From: Marivirga lumbricoides
Lineage (GTDB): Bacteria; Bacteroidota; Bacteroidia; Cytophagales; Cyclobacteriaceae
Assembly (NCBI RefSeq): GCF_014636295.1
Contig: NZ_BMEC01000001.1
Coordinates: 186,001 to 250,000 of the forward strand
DNA length: 64,000 nucleotides
Reading direction: 5' to 3'
The notes under the pieces were generated by a model. That model was not told the origin of the DNA. It was given only the letters and a program-made list of their open reading frames with translations, and did no database searches. How positions within the stretch are numbered: the stretch's first letter is position 1; each line of letters opens with the position of its first letter. Shown here one piece after another: positions 16,429 to 24,569 of the stretch. Position numbers and translations under genes: made by a program.

Positions 16429-18351
16429 TTACTTTAACTGAGATAATGCTGTCTTTATATACTGCGGAATAACAAAGTTCTGCCGCGCATTTTCGAGGTT
16501 TTCGAGAATATGAAGGGCAAAATCCTGAGCGAAAACGGCCTTTCCGGGCATAGCTTTCCAAAGCAAAATGGACGTTCTCCGGTGTTCATCATCACTCATT
16601 TGGTCATTCTCAAATGTAGCTGTGTAGGTCTTAATCGGCTCCGTTTTGCTTGAATCCAAGACTGCGAGATATGAGAACAGAAAGTTATCTGTCAGCTTAG
16701 TTCTATCCTTTGGAACATTAGCCAGAGCAAGTTCATATTCCAATGTTTTAAACGCAGTGTTTACGCTTATCTTGGCATTTCCATTAGCTACGGACTGAAG
16801 GTTTGCAACCCTTGTGTTAACATTACCGTCTTGGATTTTGGTGTCTAGCTCGGTGAGTTTTGCATAGTTGTTTTCAAGTAACCTTTTAAAGCTGTACTCC
16901 TTGGTCTTTGAATCTGTAAACTGGTCTTCGTCTGTTAGGATTGCAATAGTTTTGTCAATTTGTTTTGAAGGGTCTGTAGAATTAAAGAGGTACAGGAAAG
17001 GGTAAAAGGAAGTGCCTCGGACATTCACCAATTCTATTCTGTAATCTTCTAGACGGTAGTCTTCGATTTGTGTAAAGGCAGAAATAAGCAGTTCTTCTGA
17101 TATTCCTTCTAGAAAAAGTCCAGACTTGGCAAACAGCAGTTGAGACTTGGTTACATCGATGTACCGTTCCAGTTTCTTTCGCCTAATCTCAAAATCGGGT
17201 TTTGTTAGGGGGGTGTTCTTTGAGGTGTCTTCAACAATACTCTCGGCCTCCCGATCATTAAATAGGTTTCCAAGTCTGTACGCTTTGGTTTTCTCTAGTA
17301 GTATGAGGTTTTTAAGTGGCACCTTGGACGTGAGCGTTGGGGAATGTGAGGTAATAAATAGTTGACTATTATCTGATTCATTTGCTTTCTCTAAAAAGTT
17401 GTAAAGGCTAAGTTGGAGTTGTGGATGCAGGTGCGCTTCTGGCTCTTCAATCAGCAACGCAAAATGTGGTGTGCTATCATCTGCAATTTGTTCTTTTATG
17501 TCGCCAAGCACAGTGGCAATATAAATAAGGTTGTTGTAGCCAAGACTGTTTTGCCACAGATAGAAGCCTTCATCTTTAAGTGTGTCCCGGTTATGTGGCA
17601 AGAAGGGCTTAATGGCATTGACGATGTATTCAGTTTTAGATTGTTCAATCTGTAGTCCTATTTTGTTGTCTTCAAATGCCTTGAATATTCCTTTCAGATT
17701 ACTGTTAACACCCTCGCGTGTGTCTTTTACTTCTTCCCGCTCCAACAGTTCATCGTTGGCTCTTTTCATTATTTGCTCGATATCTGCTCCGCTGTCCTTT
17801 CGGTCCACAAAGCGTTTTATTACTCTTCCAAGAATATTACCTCTTGTGTTAAGTAAGTCTTTGGTGCTGTCCCTAAGAGCTCCCAGATAATAGTGCTGGA
17901 ACAATTCAAAGGTTTTGTAATCTGCTCTCTGCCCCTCAACATCACCAGTGCTATAGGTGAAATGCGGATATTTCCCATTCCTGTTCTCATATTGAAGCGT
18001 AATCTTAGCATAGTCATTTTCATTGTTATCTGGATCAATGACCATGTATTCATAAAAGGCGCCCTTTTGAGAATTAGTAAGCCCTTTAAAATGGTAGGTG
18101 ATTGTTATCTGCGTTGAAGTTTCAATTTTAATTTGGTTTCCTGCTTTTGTGCTCTTTTCGTGAAAGTCATTAAGAGAAACGGAAATATCGCGAAGGGGCT
18201 CACCTAAGTTGTAAAGTAGGCGAATAGCATCAATTACAGCAGATTTATTGCACCCATTTTCACCGATTATGATATTAATGTTAGGGTCGAAATCGACTTC
18301 GAGATATTCAATACCACGATAATTCTTAATGCTCAAATAGGATAAGTACAT
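16429..18351 (-). CDS. gajA: OLD-family ATPase/TOPRIM nuclease, Gabija GajA-like
   Basis: A 640-residue protein with an N-terminal SMC/ABC-like ATPase and a C-terminal TOPRIM domain. Seen: Walker A GENGCNKSAVID (about residues 30-41), Walker B LLIEEPEAHLHPQ (about 300), the H-loop ITSHSP, then the TOPRIM Glu in FLEGISEE (about 413) and the Asp pair in LTDEDQF (about 472). In Gabija, GajA is a nucleotide-sensing DNA endonuclease in complex with GajB. The Walker A is unusual, with Asn where Gly normally precedes the Lys. The following gene is a UvrD-like helicase 4 bp away. The pair fills one cassette of about 3.75 kb bounded by complementary ends. Codon use and A+T content resemble the neighbours. 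Retron- or PARIS-type OLD partners are less likely. Confidence 0.74.
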   Translation of the reverse strand: MYLSYLSIKNYRGIEYLEVDFDPNINIIIGENGCNKSAVIDAIRLLYNLGEPLRDISVSLNDFHEKSTKAGNQIKIETSTQITITYHFKGLTNSQKGAFYEYMVIDPDNNENDYAKITLQYENRNGKYPHFTYSTGDVEGQRADYKTFELFQHYYLGALRDSTKDLLNTRGNILGRVIKRFVDRKDSGADIEQIMKRANDELLEREEVKDTREGVNSNLKGIFKAFEDNKIGLQIEQSKTEYIVNAIKPFLPHNRDTLKDEGFYLWQNSLGYNNLIYIATVLGDIKEQIADDSTPHFALLIEEPEAHLHPQLQLSLYNFLEKANESDNSQLFITSHSPTLTSKVPLKNLILLEKTKAYRLGNLFNDREAESIVEDTSKNTPLTKPDFEIRRKKLERYIDVTKSQLLFAKSGLFLEGISEELLISAFTQIEDYRLEDYRIELVNVRGTSFYPFLYLFNSTDPSKQIDKTIAILTDEDQFTDSKTKEYSFKRLLENNYAKLTELDTKIQDGNVNTRVANLQSVANGNAKISVNTAFKTLEYELALANVPKDRTKLTDNFLFSYLAVLDSSKTEPIKTYTATFENDQMSDDEHRRTSILLWKAMPGKAVFAQDFALHILENLENARQNFVIPQYIKTALSQLK

Positions 18352-18782
18352 TCTTCAAGGTTTTTCTGCATGACAGCTAACAATTCGCTAAATACACCTG
18401 AAGGTGCATATATTTACTTTATATTTTTCTTAACCGACAACAAACGCTTGTAAACGCTTACAAACATTTACACACTGTTTTCTGTCGGTTATCTTAAAGT
18501 TATGAACATAGCTTCTTCTTTCTTTAAATGCAAATATTTCACCGAATAGCACAGCAAAATACCTAGAAGTAGGGAGTGGGTTTAATCATTTAATGAAAGA
18601 ATAAGGGTTTTCTTCAGAAGTATAAATGGAGCACTAGCAACCAACAATGCCAATAGTGTTTTAAATTAAATTGTAAGCTTCCCCTTTCTTGGACAATCCA
18701 AAAGTAGACTTCTTCATTGATAACTACTATTATTAAAGGTGTTAATTGTGGGTAACTCGCCAGAGTTATCCACTGTTAACGC

Positions 18783-19541
18783 CTAGTCCAGCTGGGCATA
18801 CTCAGTTGGCGTGCAATCTTTCAGGCTATCATGTGGCCTGAAGTTATTATAATCTTCCATCCATTCAGTAGTAAATTGCCGTACTTCGTTAAGATCAAGG
18901 AATAAATACCTGTCCAGGATTTCATCTCTGTAAGTTTTGTTAAACCTTTCAACATACCCATTTTGCATAGGCCTGCCGGGCTGTATAAACTGAAGGGTTA
19001 TCCCTTTTGATTCGCACCAGTCCGCCAACCTTTGAGCTATAAATTCCGGTCCATTGTCCACTCTGATCCCTTCAGGCAAGCCTCTCCAGTCCTGAAGCTC
19101 TTCAAGAACGCGTATGACCCTCTGAGAGGGTAGACCTGTAGCAATTTCTATATGCAATATTTCTCGGTTAAAATCATCTACAATATTGAGTGTCCTAAAC
19201 CTTCTGCCAGAGCCAAGACTATCACTCATAAAATCCATAGACCATCCTTTATTAATCCCCTCCGGCACGACCAAAGGTTGTTTCACTCTTGCTGGTAGTC
19301 TCTTCTTGCTTTTGCTTCTCATGCTCAGATTTAAAAGCCTGTAAATTCTGTAAATCCTTTTGTGATTCCATGGATAGCCTGTTTTCCTAAGCCGTTTATA
19401 CAGCTTCCAAAAACCATAGCCTGCATGTTTTTCTGCCAAAGCAGAAAGGGTATCGATAAGTTCAATGTCATCTTTCTTGTTCTTATAGTAATAGTTGGAA
19501 CGACTAAAGTTTACTAAAAGGCAGGCCCTGCTGATGCTCAC
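18783..19541 (-). CDS. IS3-family transposase OrfB (DDE integrase domain)
   Basis: The 252-residue frame is the catalytic part of an IS3 transposase. It contains the HTH_21 segment (KHAGYGFWKLYKRL), the first Asp in WSMDFMSD, the second Asp in RVDNGPEF, and the Glu in NGYVERFNKTYRDE, i.e. a complete DDE triad. The real product is an OrfAB fusion made by -1 frameshifting: reading upstream of the first ATG in this frame gives VLAPAEKSQGVAYILKEYP, which continues from OrfA at the slippery run. Confidence 0.93.
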   Translation of the reverse strand: MSISRACLLVNFSRSNYYYKNKKDDIELIDTLSALAEKHAGYGFWKLYKRLRKTGYPWNHKRIYRIYRLLNLSMRSKSKKRLPARVKQPLVVPEGINKGWSMDFMSDSLGSGRRFRTLNIVDDFNREILHIEIATGLPSQRVIRVLEELQDWRGLPEGIRVDNGPEFIAQRLADWCESKGITLQFIQPGRPMQNGYVERFNKTYRDEILDRYLFLDLNEVRQFTTEWMEDYNNFRPHDSLKDCTPTEYAQLD

Positions 19542-19591
19542 GGGGTATTCTTTCAGAATATAAGCTACCCCTTGGCTCTTCTCAGCAGGGG

Positions 19592-19858
19592 CTAAAACTT
19601 TTTTTCAATGACATCTTTAAGGATTTTGTTGTCCAGGGCCAGGTCAGCATACATCTGCTTCAGTTTTCGGTTTTCTTCCTCAAGTTCCTTTAAGCGCTTT
19701 AGCTCCTTTACCTCCATGCCCCCATATTGCTTCTTCCAATTGTAGAAGGTGGATCTGTGAACTCCTAGCTCACGGCATAAATCGTTGACATCCCTGCCAG
19801 CTTCATGAGATTTTAGAGCCTTAATAATTTGGCTCTCGGTGAATTTTGTCTTTTTCAT
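19592..19858 (-). CDS. IS3-family transposase OrfA (HTH protein)
   Basis: An 88-residue HTH_Tnp_1 protein: KFTESQIIKALKSHEAG, then VHRSTFYNWKKQYGG as the recognition helix region, then a leucine-zipper-like coiled coil (LKELEEENRKLKQMYADL) and the typical end KILKDVIEKK. It binds the element ends and is translated alone or fused to OrfB by frameshifting. Length and ending are normal for the IS407/IS150-like groups. Confidence 0.92.
   Translation of the reverse strand: MKKTKFTESQIIKALKSHEAGRDVNDLCRELGVHRSTFYNWKKQYGGMEVKELKRLKELEEENRKLKQMYADLALDNKILKDVIEKKF
19598..19604 (-). other. Programmed -1 frameshift site of the IS3 transposase
   Basis: On the minus strand the heptamer A AAA AAG lies four codons or fewer before the OrfA stop. 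Shifting back one base joins the OrfA frame to the OrfB frame without another stop. This is the canonical slippery sequence of IS3-family elements. Confidence 0.8.
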
Positions 19859-20011
19859 ACAGTTTAAATTTACAAATTTTGTCTATTTTTAAACTGTCCG
19901 ATTTGTGGGGAAGCTTACAAAATATCTTCAATTCATGGAACAAACCTACTATTTAGGATTGGCTTTCTTTTGGCTTTTCGTAGCAGCTTTTGTTGTAGGT
20001 AGTTTATCGTT

Positions 20012-20530
20012 CTATTCCCCGTTCTTATGCTTGTCGGCATACTTACGATATAATTCTCGCATAAAGCCATCAGGATAATTTGAGAATTCCCTGTCAAGTT
20101 TAGCCATTTTTTCTTCTGATACCTCATTAGAACTATCATAAAACCAGCTTCCGTCTATAGGCAAGAGTTGTACAGCCTGATTTATTATTTCAGAGGATTT
20201 GATCGCTCCAATTGCCATTAATGATACAATAACCCGTTCCTTATATTGAGGAAACCATTCTTGTAAAAATGTTAAAATGGAGTCAGCCTGTCCTGCGTTT
20301 TCAAGGTGCATACATAGGAATAAATCTAGTTCTACAGTATTGAGTGAGTTAGGGTCTCTTTCATAGCGTCTAACTAGAATTTCGTATAAAGCTATGGAAA
20401 AATCTGAATTATTCTTTAGCATAAAGAGACCTTGAAAGTCTTCTTCCAAAACAATTTTGTCTCGTTTCATGAGTTCGTTCTTCATTTCTTCAGTCATCCA
20501 TGAAAGTCCACTGTATGGGTCTTTATCCAT
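20012..20530 (-). CDS. DUF4375/DMP19-like protein
   Basis: A 172-residue soluble protein. The segment from about residue 72 to 122 (FLCMHLENAGQADSILTFLQ, then ERVIVSLMAIGAIKS and a following helix) and the later DGSWFYDSS resemble the DMP19/DUF4375 family, in which a short Gly-rich motif and an Ala/Gly-rich helix are conserved. The N-terminus has no signal. The gene is alone in its cassette, between the interrupted repeat A and the hairpin at 20571-20642. Function unknown; small proteins of this family occur among immunity-like genes. Confidence 0.55.
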   Translation of the reverse strand: MDKDPYSGLSWMTEEMKNELMKRDKIVLEEDFQGLFMLKNNSDFSIALYEILVRRYERDPNSLNTVELDLFLCMHLENAGQADSILTFLQEWFPQYKERVIVSLMAIGAIKSSEIINQAVQLLPIDGSWFYDSSNEVSEEKMAKLDREFSNYPDGFMRELYRKYADKHKNGE

Positions 20531-20570
20531 TTGCTTCTGTTTTATAATGATATTTCAGGTTGCGACAATT

Positions 20571-20642
20571 ACATACAACGGCCTGTGTATGGTGTTGTAG
20601 AATCACGAAGGGTGCTATGCACTATACACCATGTTAGCTACC
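20571..20642 (-). repeat. attC-like site
   Basis: Core AAC at 20577-20579 and GTTAGCTAC at 20633-20641. The arms TGTGTATGGTG and CACTATACACCA pair with one or two bulges, with loop TTGTAGAATCACGAAGGG between. About 70 bp, typical attC size. The TAA stop of the next minus-strand gene is part of the right core. Confidence 0.62.
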
Positions 20643-22049
20643 GTATTTTTCTAATTTTATTTTCAATTCATTTCCTGAAATAGAAGTCATCTTAATGTCT
20701 TCAATTTCATTCTCGCCAATCAAAATTTCTTTTTCTCCAAATTGTAAATCAGTTTCACTTAACCCAATAGCTATAATCGTTGCTTTTTCTCCTTTCGGTA
20801 GTTTATTATACCCATCTTCATTTTTTGTAAACCAATATTCATTAGCTGAATGTTCTGTACCGCTCAGGATGACCTTTCTTCCATTAAAAATCAGATTAAT
20901 CAGTGGGGATTTTTGGTTGGTTTTGGCAATTAGTTTTACTGGAATTGCTTTTGGGTCTTCATAGAAGAAGTCAACATTTACCCATCCAAATTTAATTGCG
21001 TCATAGGAAATCATAGCTGAATTTAAGCTTTCAAGCTTTGTGGTATCTATCAACTTTGTTGTGTCAATCTTAGTTAGTTTTTGTGAGGCAAACATTTTAT
21101 AAAGTTGAATAGTCCATTGACCATGTTCTTTAGCTCTTTTTAGAATAGATTCATGAGCATCTTTTTGTGCCTGGGTTCTTGGCCCTCCATTAGGTCCTGG
21201 CGGTATATTATTCAAGTGATAATTAACTCGGTCAGTTGAATCTTTAATAAAATAGTCAACAACCATTTCATCGATCTCCCAAAGGTTTTTATCTAGGTTT
21301 TCTATGTAAATATTAACTACTTCTTCCCAACATGTTGAATAGTATCTGTCGGCAAACTCTTTTGTAGCCAGAATAGTGTTTTCAAAATCAGTTATATTAC
21401 CGTAGTAATTGTAATACTTGTTTTTGATTGTATCAGTTGTTATTCCATAATGACTTGAACATTCGGTCAGGAATTGGTTCTTGGTAAGAAACTTTATCGG
21501 GTAGGGTATTAACGATTTTGCAGGTTCTTCTTTTTGCTTCCAATTTATTAGCCCCCCTTTATCACGTACACCAAGAAAAATGTCAGGATCATTGTTTAAG
21601 TCCTCTTGTGGAATTTGAATTCTTATTGAAGCATTGTCTGCTATTTTCAACTCATTACTATGCTCATCTTTAGCTGAGAAGTATATCATTCCTTTACTTT
21701 CAAGAATTTGGTCATTGTGAATTGTTTGAAGATTAGAAGTAATGAAATCCTGAATTGAAAAATTCTCTTTCAATTGAATTGTTATTTCTCCATTCAGCCT
21801 ATTTCCATTTGGATGAGTTATTGAGTTTTCAGGAATTATAAGAATTGTTCCCTTGTCTCCAACTATAGTGTTTGATTTAGAATTGTCAATTTTAAATTCT
21901 TGATTTGCCCCTGAAATAAGTCGTAAAGAGTCAATTAGCTGCATGGGAATCTCTCCATATTCTTGATTAATTATCACATCAGTTTGGGATGTTTCTTTAC
22001 ACCCAAATAGGAAAAATATGATTAGAATTGGAAATACTAATTTATTCAT
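20634..22049 (-). CDS. Large secreted lipoprotein, unknown function
   Basis: A 471-residue lipoprotein (signal MNKLVFPILIIFFLFGC, lipobox Cys about residue 17). Residues about 60-180 form a beta-rich domain: GTILIIPENSITHPNG, then GEITIQLKE, then ESKGMIYFSAKD and IRIQIP. It resembles a domain repeated in many Bacteroidota surface proteins with the order 'prevents-fall, polarity, option to emphasise'; I can only say it is ZU5-like in appearance. The rest is unrecognised. The cassette ends GTTAGCTAC and GTAGCTAAC are perfectly complementary over nine bases, so even this 1.4-kb lipoprotein gene travelled as a cassette. Confidence 0.62.
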   Translation of the reverse strand: MNKLVFPILIIFFLFGCKETSQTDVIINQEYGEIPMQLIDSLRLISGANQEFKIDNSKSNTIVGDKGTILIIPENSITHPNGNRLNGEITIQLKENFSIQDFITSNLQTIHNDQILESKGMIYFSAKDEHSNELKIADNASIRIQIPQEDLNNDPDIFLGVRDKGGLINWKQKEEPAKSLIPYPIKFLTKNQFLTECSSHYGITTDTIKNKYYNYYGNITDFENTILATKEFADRYYSTCWEEVVNIYIENLDKNLWEIDEMVVDYFIKDSTDRVNYHLNNIPPGPNGGPRTQAQKDAHESILKRAKEHGQWTIQLYKMFASQKLTKIDTTKLIDTTKLESLNSAMISYDAIKFGWVNVDFFYEDPKAIPVKLIAKTNQKSPLINLIFNGRKVILSGTEHSANEYWFTKNEDGYNKLPKGEKATIIAIGLSETDLQFGEKEILIGENEIEDIKMTSISGNELKIKLEKYGS

Positions 22050-22067
22050 CTATTGTTTCTTTTATAG

Positions 22068-22449
22068 TAGCTAACACCCGAATATAGTAACCAAAGTTGT
22101 TATATCCGCATTATATTTGTTAACCGACAACAAACGCTTGTAAACGCTTACTAACATTTACACACTGCTTTCTGTCGGTTATCCTATTCAAAGCTATGAA
22201 CATAGCTTCTTCGTTCTTTAAATGCAAATATTTCATCGAATAGCACATAAAAAGACCAATAAGTAGGTAGTGGTTTTAATCATTTAATGAAAGAATAAGG
22301 GTTTTTCTTCAGAAGTATAAATGGAGTATTAGCAACCAACAATGACAGTAGTGTTTTGAATTAAAATATCGTAAATTGAGAGAACAAACCTAATACTTAT
22401 GGTTAGTTGGCTTTCTTATGGCTTTTCACAGCACATATTGTTATGTGGC
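22068..22449 (-). repeat. Long attC-like repeat B
   Basis: Intact copy of about 380 bp filling the gap between the genes at 20634 and 22450. Core GTAGCTAAC at the left and GTTATGTGGC at 22440-22449. From TAACCGACA (22131) to the right edge it matches copies A and C closely, but its first 55 bases are unrelated to them. The inner stem TAACCGACA/TGTCGGTTA and hairpin AAGCTATGAACATAGCTT are both preserved. No gene is seen inside. Confidence 0.7.
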
Positions 22450-23115
22450 TTAATTTGGCTCAGATCCAGCTTTCGGGTTATAGAAGCCTTCGTTTCCAAT
22501 TGCTTTCGCTATTGCTTCATTTACTGAGTTGGAGTCAGTAGCTATGTCGGAATAGTGTAATGCTAGTTGAATCTTCATTACATCCTTGAGCAATGGATGT
22601 TCAATATTGTCTGTCATTCTTCTAGCCTCAGCCTGTTTTCGATCTGTTCTCAGCTTGTTGAAGAATTCTTCCATTTCTTTTTGAGCTTTATTGGATCTTG
22701 TGAAAAACAAGGCAGAAACAGCCTCAATAACCGCACTGGATATAAATGAAGCAATTGACTGAGCAGATGCCAAATCTTGGTTGGCAAATATTACAAATAC
22801 GATAATAGAAAACCCGAGAGATGCGAATATTATACTAAACCAAAAGCTGACTTTGGTTTGATATAGAATTTGTGTGTAGTACTTCGCTAGTTGCTCTATT
22901 TCAAAAGGCAGATCATTTTTTGAGTCGGAACGAAGAGATTTAATCAAGTCGTCATAATCACGCTTAGTTGTTCCGTCTCCTTCAATTACGAAGTTTCCAA
23001 ATTTGAATTTACGAACTTGACCAAACCGAATTAATCCCAGCGCGGAGAATAATACCGCTACTATTGGGAGTATTAAGGAAAGAGTCTCGATTAATGTCTT
23101 AGTCAGTGATTCCAT
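22450..23115 (-). CDS. TRADD-N-associated two-helix membrane domain protein
   Basis: A 221-residue membrane protein. Helix 1 lies at about residues 10-30, a cytosolic basic segment follows, then helices at about 91-111 (FWFSIIFASLGFSIIVFVI) and 121-139. The pattern YYTQILYQTKVSFWFSIIFA, then IIEAVSALFFxRSNKA, then EEFFNKLRTDRKQAEARR matches the Cyanobacterial TRADD-N-associated 2TM domain, which usually sits in or beside NTPase-based conflict proteins. Here it stands alone. The cassette ends GTTATGTGGC and GCCACATAAC match over ten of ten bases. A sensor or membrane effector role is possible but not shown. Confidence 0.62.
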   Translation of the reverse strand: MESLTKTLIETLSLILPIVAVLFSALGLIRFGQVRKFKFGNFVIEGDGTTKRDYDDLIKSLRSDSKNDLPFEIEQLAKYYTQILYQTKVSFWFSIIFASLGFSIIVFVIFANQDLASAQSIASFISSAVIEAVSALFFTRSNKAQKEMEEFFNKLRTDRKQAEARRMTDNIEHPLLKDVMKIQLALHYSDIATDSNSVNEAIAKAIGNEGFYNPKAGSEPN

Positions 23116-23130
23116 TGGCTATTCTGATAT

Positions 23131-23252
23131 GCCACATAACGTCCAACTAAAATGAGTAAGCGCCCCAGTTGTTAGAAGCACTGAGGTTATAAGTTTGAAT
23201 TGTAATATCATAGGGCTAAGTTCGCATATTCATTTTAGTGTTTGTTGTGATT
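23131..23252 (-). repeat. attC-like site
   Basis: Core GCCACATAAC at 23131-23140 and GTTGTGATT at 23244-23252. The arms ACTAAAATGAGTAAGCG and CGCATATTCATTTTAGT form a 15-pair stem with one or two mismatches. The left arm and its neighbourhood (AAAATGAGTAAGCGCCCC) are almost the same as the site at 39068-39189, so the two are related attC sites. Confidence 0.62.
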
Positions 23253-23706
23253 TCGTGTTTTTTATAATTTCTCTAAATTCTTCACTGTTATGTGGTGGAG
23301 TATCTTCATAGGTAATATATCCTTCATCACTTCCACATAATTCTCTTATTTCTTTAAATATTTTATCCTCAATTTCTGTATTAGGATGTTTTGTTTCACA
23401 ATAAATTCCCATGATAATATGAGAATCATCTGTGAAGAAAAGTTCAGCCCCTCTCAAATCTGATTTCGTTGGATTAGCCCAATAAAGATTGTGTTTTACA
23501 GATTTATTCTCAACAAGAAATTTAACAGCTTCTTTTGCGGTCTCAAAAACTTCAACTGGATTTTCAGCATATTGAGGAACTTCATATTCATCAGCGCTTT
23601 CTCTTCTATCTGGCACAAAATAGTTAAGAAATTCTTCTACAAATGATTCTGTTCTCTTGTCTGTCAAAACATAGCAATCCGCAAAATAACCTTGGTATTC
23701 GTCCAT
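23230..23706 (-). CDS. Hypothetical acidic protein (158 residues)
   Basis: A soluble, acidic protein (MDEYQGYFADCYVLTDKRTE) with several aromatic segments, no signal and no membrane helix. Acidic small proteins of this kind are common among immunity proteins, but no family is recognised. It follows the gene at 23709 by 2 bp, so both are one operon and one cassette. Its stop lies inside the right arm of the neighbouring attC-like site. Confidence 0.58.
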   Translation of the reverse strand: MDEYQGYFADCYVLTDKRTESFVEEFLNYFVPDRRESADEYEVPQYAENPVEVFETAKEAVKFLVENKSVKHNLYWANPTKSDLRGAELFFTDDSHIIMGIYCETKHPNTEIEDKIFKEIRELCGSDEGYITYEDTPPHNSEEFREIIKNTKSQQTLK

Positions 23707-23708
23707 TA

Positions 23709-23996
23709 TTAATACTTTATTTGCCTAAGAAACTCAACTCCACCTATTCGCCCGTCTTTCAATATGTCAAGAACTATAGTTCCTTCAGTTGCATGCTCTA
23801 AAACTATGTTTTCCAAAAATTGCCATTCGGAACCTTGCTGATTTGGTCGTTCTCCAGATACTAAGCGAAGGTATGGTCGCCTAATCCATTGTCTTATTTC
23901 AGACGCTCTCAATTGCTCGATTAAGTCAGTTCTGTTTGGTTCTTGTTCCTTTATCAAGTCTATTATCCATTCTATTTCGAAGTAGGAATTTTTCAT
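23709..23996 (-). CDS. Hypothetical protein (95 residues)
   Basis: A small soluble protein, MKNSYFEIEWIIDLIKEQEP, with basic and hydrophobic segments (IRQWIRRPYLRLVSG) and an end like a short alpha/beta unit (TIVLDILKDGRIGGVEFL). No family recognised. First gene of a two-gene cassette with 23230-23706. Confidence 0.58.
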   Translation of the reverse strand: MKNSYFEIEWIIDLIKEQEPNRTDLIEQLRASEIRQWIRRPYLRLVSGERPNQQGSEWQFLENIVLEHATEGTIVLDILKDGRIGGVEFLRQIKY

Positions 23997-24007
23997 CTTG
24001 CCAGCAT

Positions 24008-24391
24008 GAAGTACAACAATTCGCTAAATACACCTGAAGGTGCATTTATTTACTTTATATGTTTCCTAACCGACAACAAACGCTTGTAAACGCTTACAAA
24101 CATTTACACACTGCTTTCTTTCGGTTATCTTATGCCATGCTATGACCATAGCTTCTTCTTTCCTTAAATGCAAATATTTCACCGAATAGCACAGCATAAC
24201 ACCTATAAGTAGCTTGTGGGTTTAATCATTTAATGAAAGAATAAGGGTTTCTTCAGACGTATAAATAGAGCACTAGCAACCAACAATAACAGTAGTGTTT
24301 TAAATTAAATATCGTAAATTCATAGAACAAACTTACCATTTATGGTTAGCTGGCTTTCTTATGGCTTTTCATAGCACAGAATGTTAGCAGT
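24008..24391 (-). repeat. Long attC-like repeat C (best intact copy)
   Basis: Core GAAGTACAAC at 24008-24017 and GTTAGCAGT at 24383-24391. Left end AACAATTCGCTAAATACACC, then an ACCTGAAGGT hairpin, TAACCGACA (24070) with TTCGGTTA (24119), three 10-bp units between them, and the hairpin GCTATGACCATAGC. The loop sequence differs from the other copies while the stem is kept. The 178 bases between this repeat and the gene at 24570 are A+T-rich; I see no gene there. Confidence 0.7.
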
Positions 24392-24569
24392 TTTCTTTAT
24401 CATTATTCTAACAAATCTTATTTTCCTATTGCTGATTAGCCATAATAAGAGAATGAATTGTTAGTATAATTTGAATGACCTACTTATTTAACTTTACAGT
24501 CTCATTTTAAATGAAAATCTCATTTTTAAATCTTATAAGTCTGTTGCAATCATCAGAAATTATCAAATA

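Larger units (their letters stand above)
18672..19919 (-). mobile_element. Complete IS3-family insertion sequence
   Basis: A 1,248-bp element with terminal inverted repeats: TGTAAGCTTCCCC at the left end and its exact complement GGGGAAGCTTACA at the right end, continuing imperfectly to about 38 bp. It begins TG and ends CA. The direct repeat AAAT flanks it (18668-18671 and 19920-19923), and uninterrupted copies of the target repeat contain AAAT once, confirming a 4-bp target duplication. It carries orfA and orfB in overlapping frames with a slippery A-run between them. Intact ends and open frames suggest a recent and possibly active insertion. Confidence 0.93.
18373..20000 (-). repeat. Long attC-like repeat A, split by an IS3 element
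   Basis: The left part (18373-18671) starts with core ACAGCTAAC and holds a structured module: TAACCGACA (18432) pairing with TGTCGGTTA (18483), three tandem 10-bp units starting AAACGCTTGT between them, and further conserved sequence. The right part (19920-20000) resumes with AAATATC and ends GTTGTAGGT (19992-20000). Removing the insertion sequence and one AAAT restores the sequence seen in the intact copies at 22068-22449 and 24008-24391. Confidence 0.75.

Noticed and set aside
18432-18492. Tandem 10-bp units in the long repeats as a CRISPR array or plasmid iterons.
   Set aside because: Only two or three units, no spacers, no cas or rep gene nearby, and the pattern recurs at several loci as part of a larger module.
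18783-19541. orfB as a shortened, inactive transposase.
   Set aside because: A slippery A AAA AAG site joins it in the -1 frame to OrfA, which restores the full-length protein.
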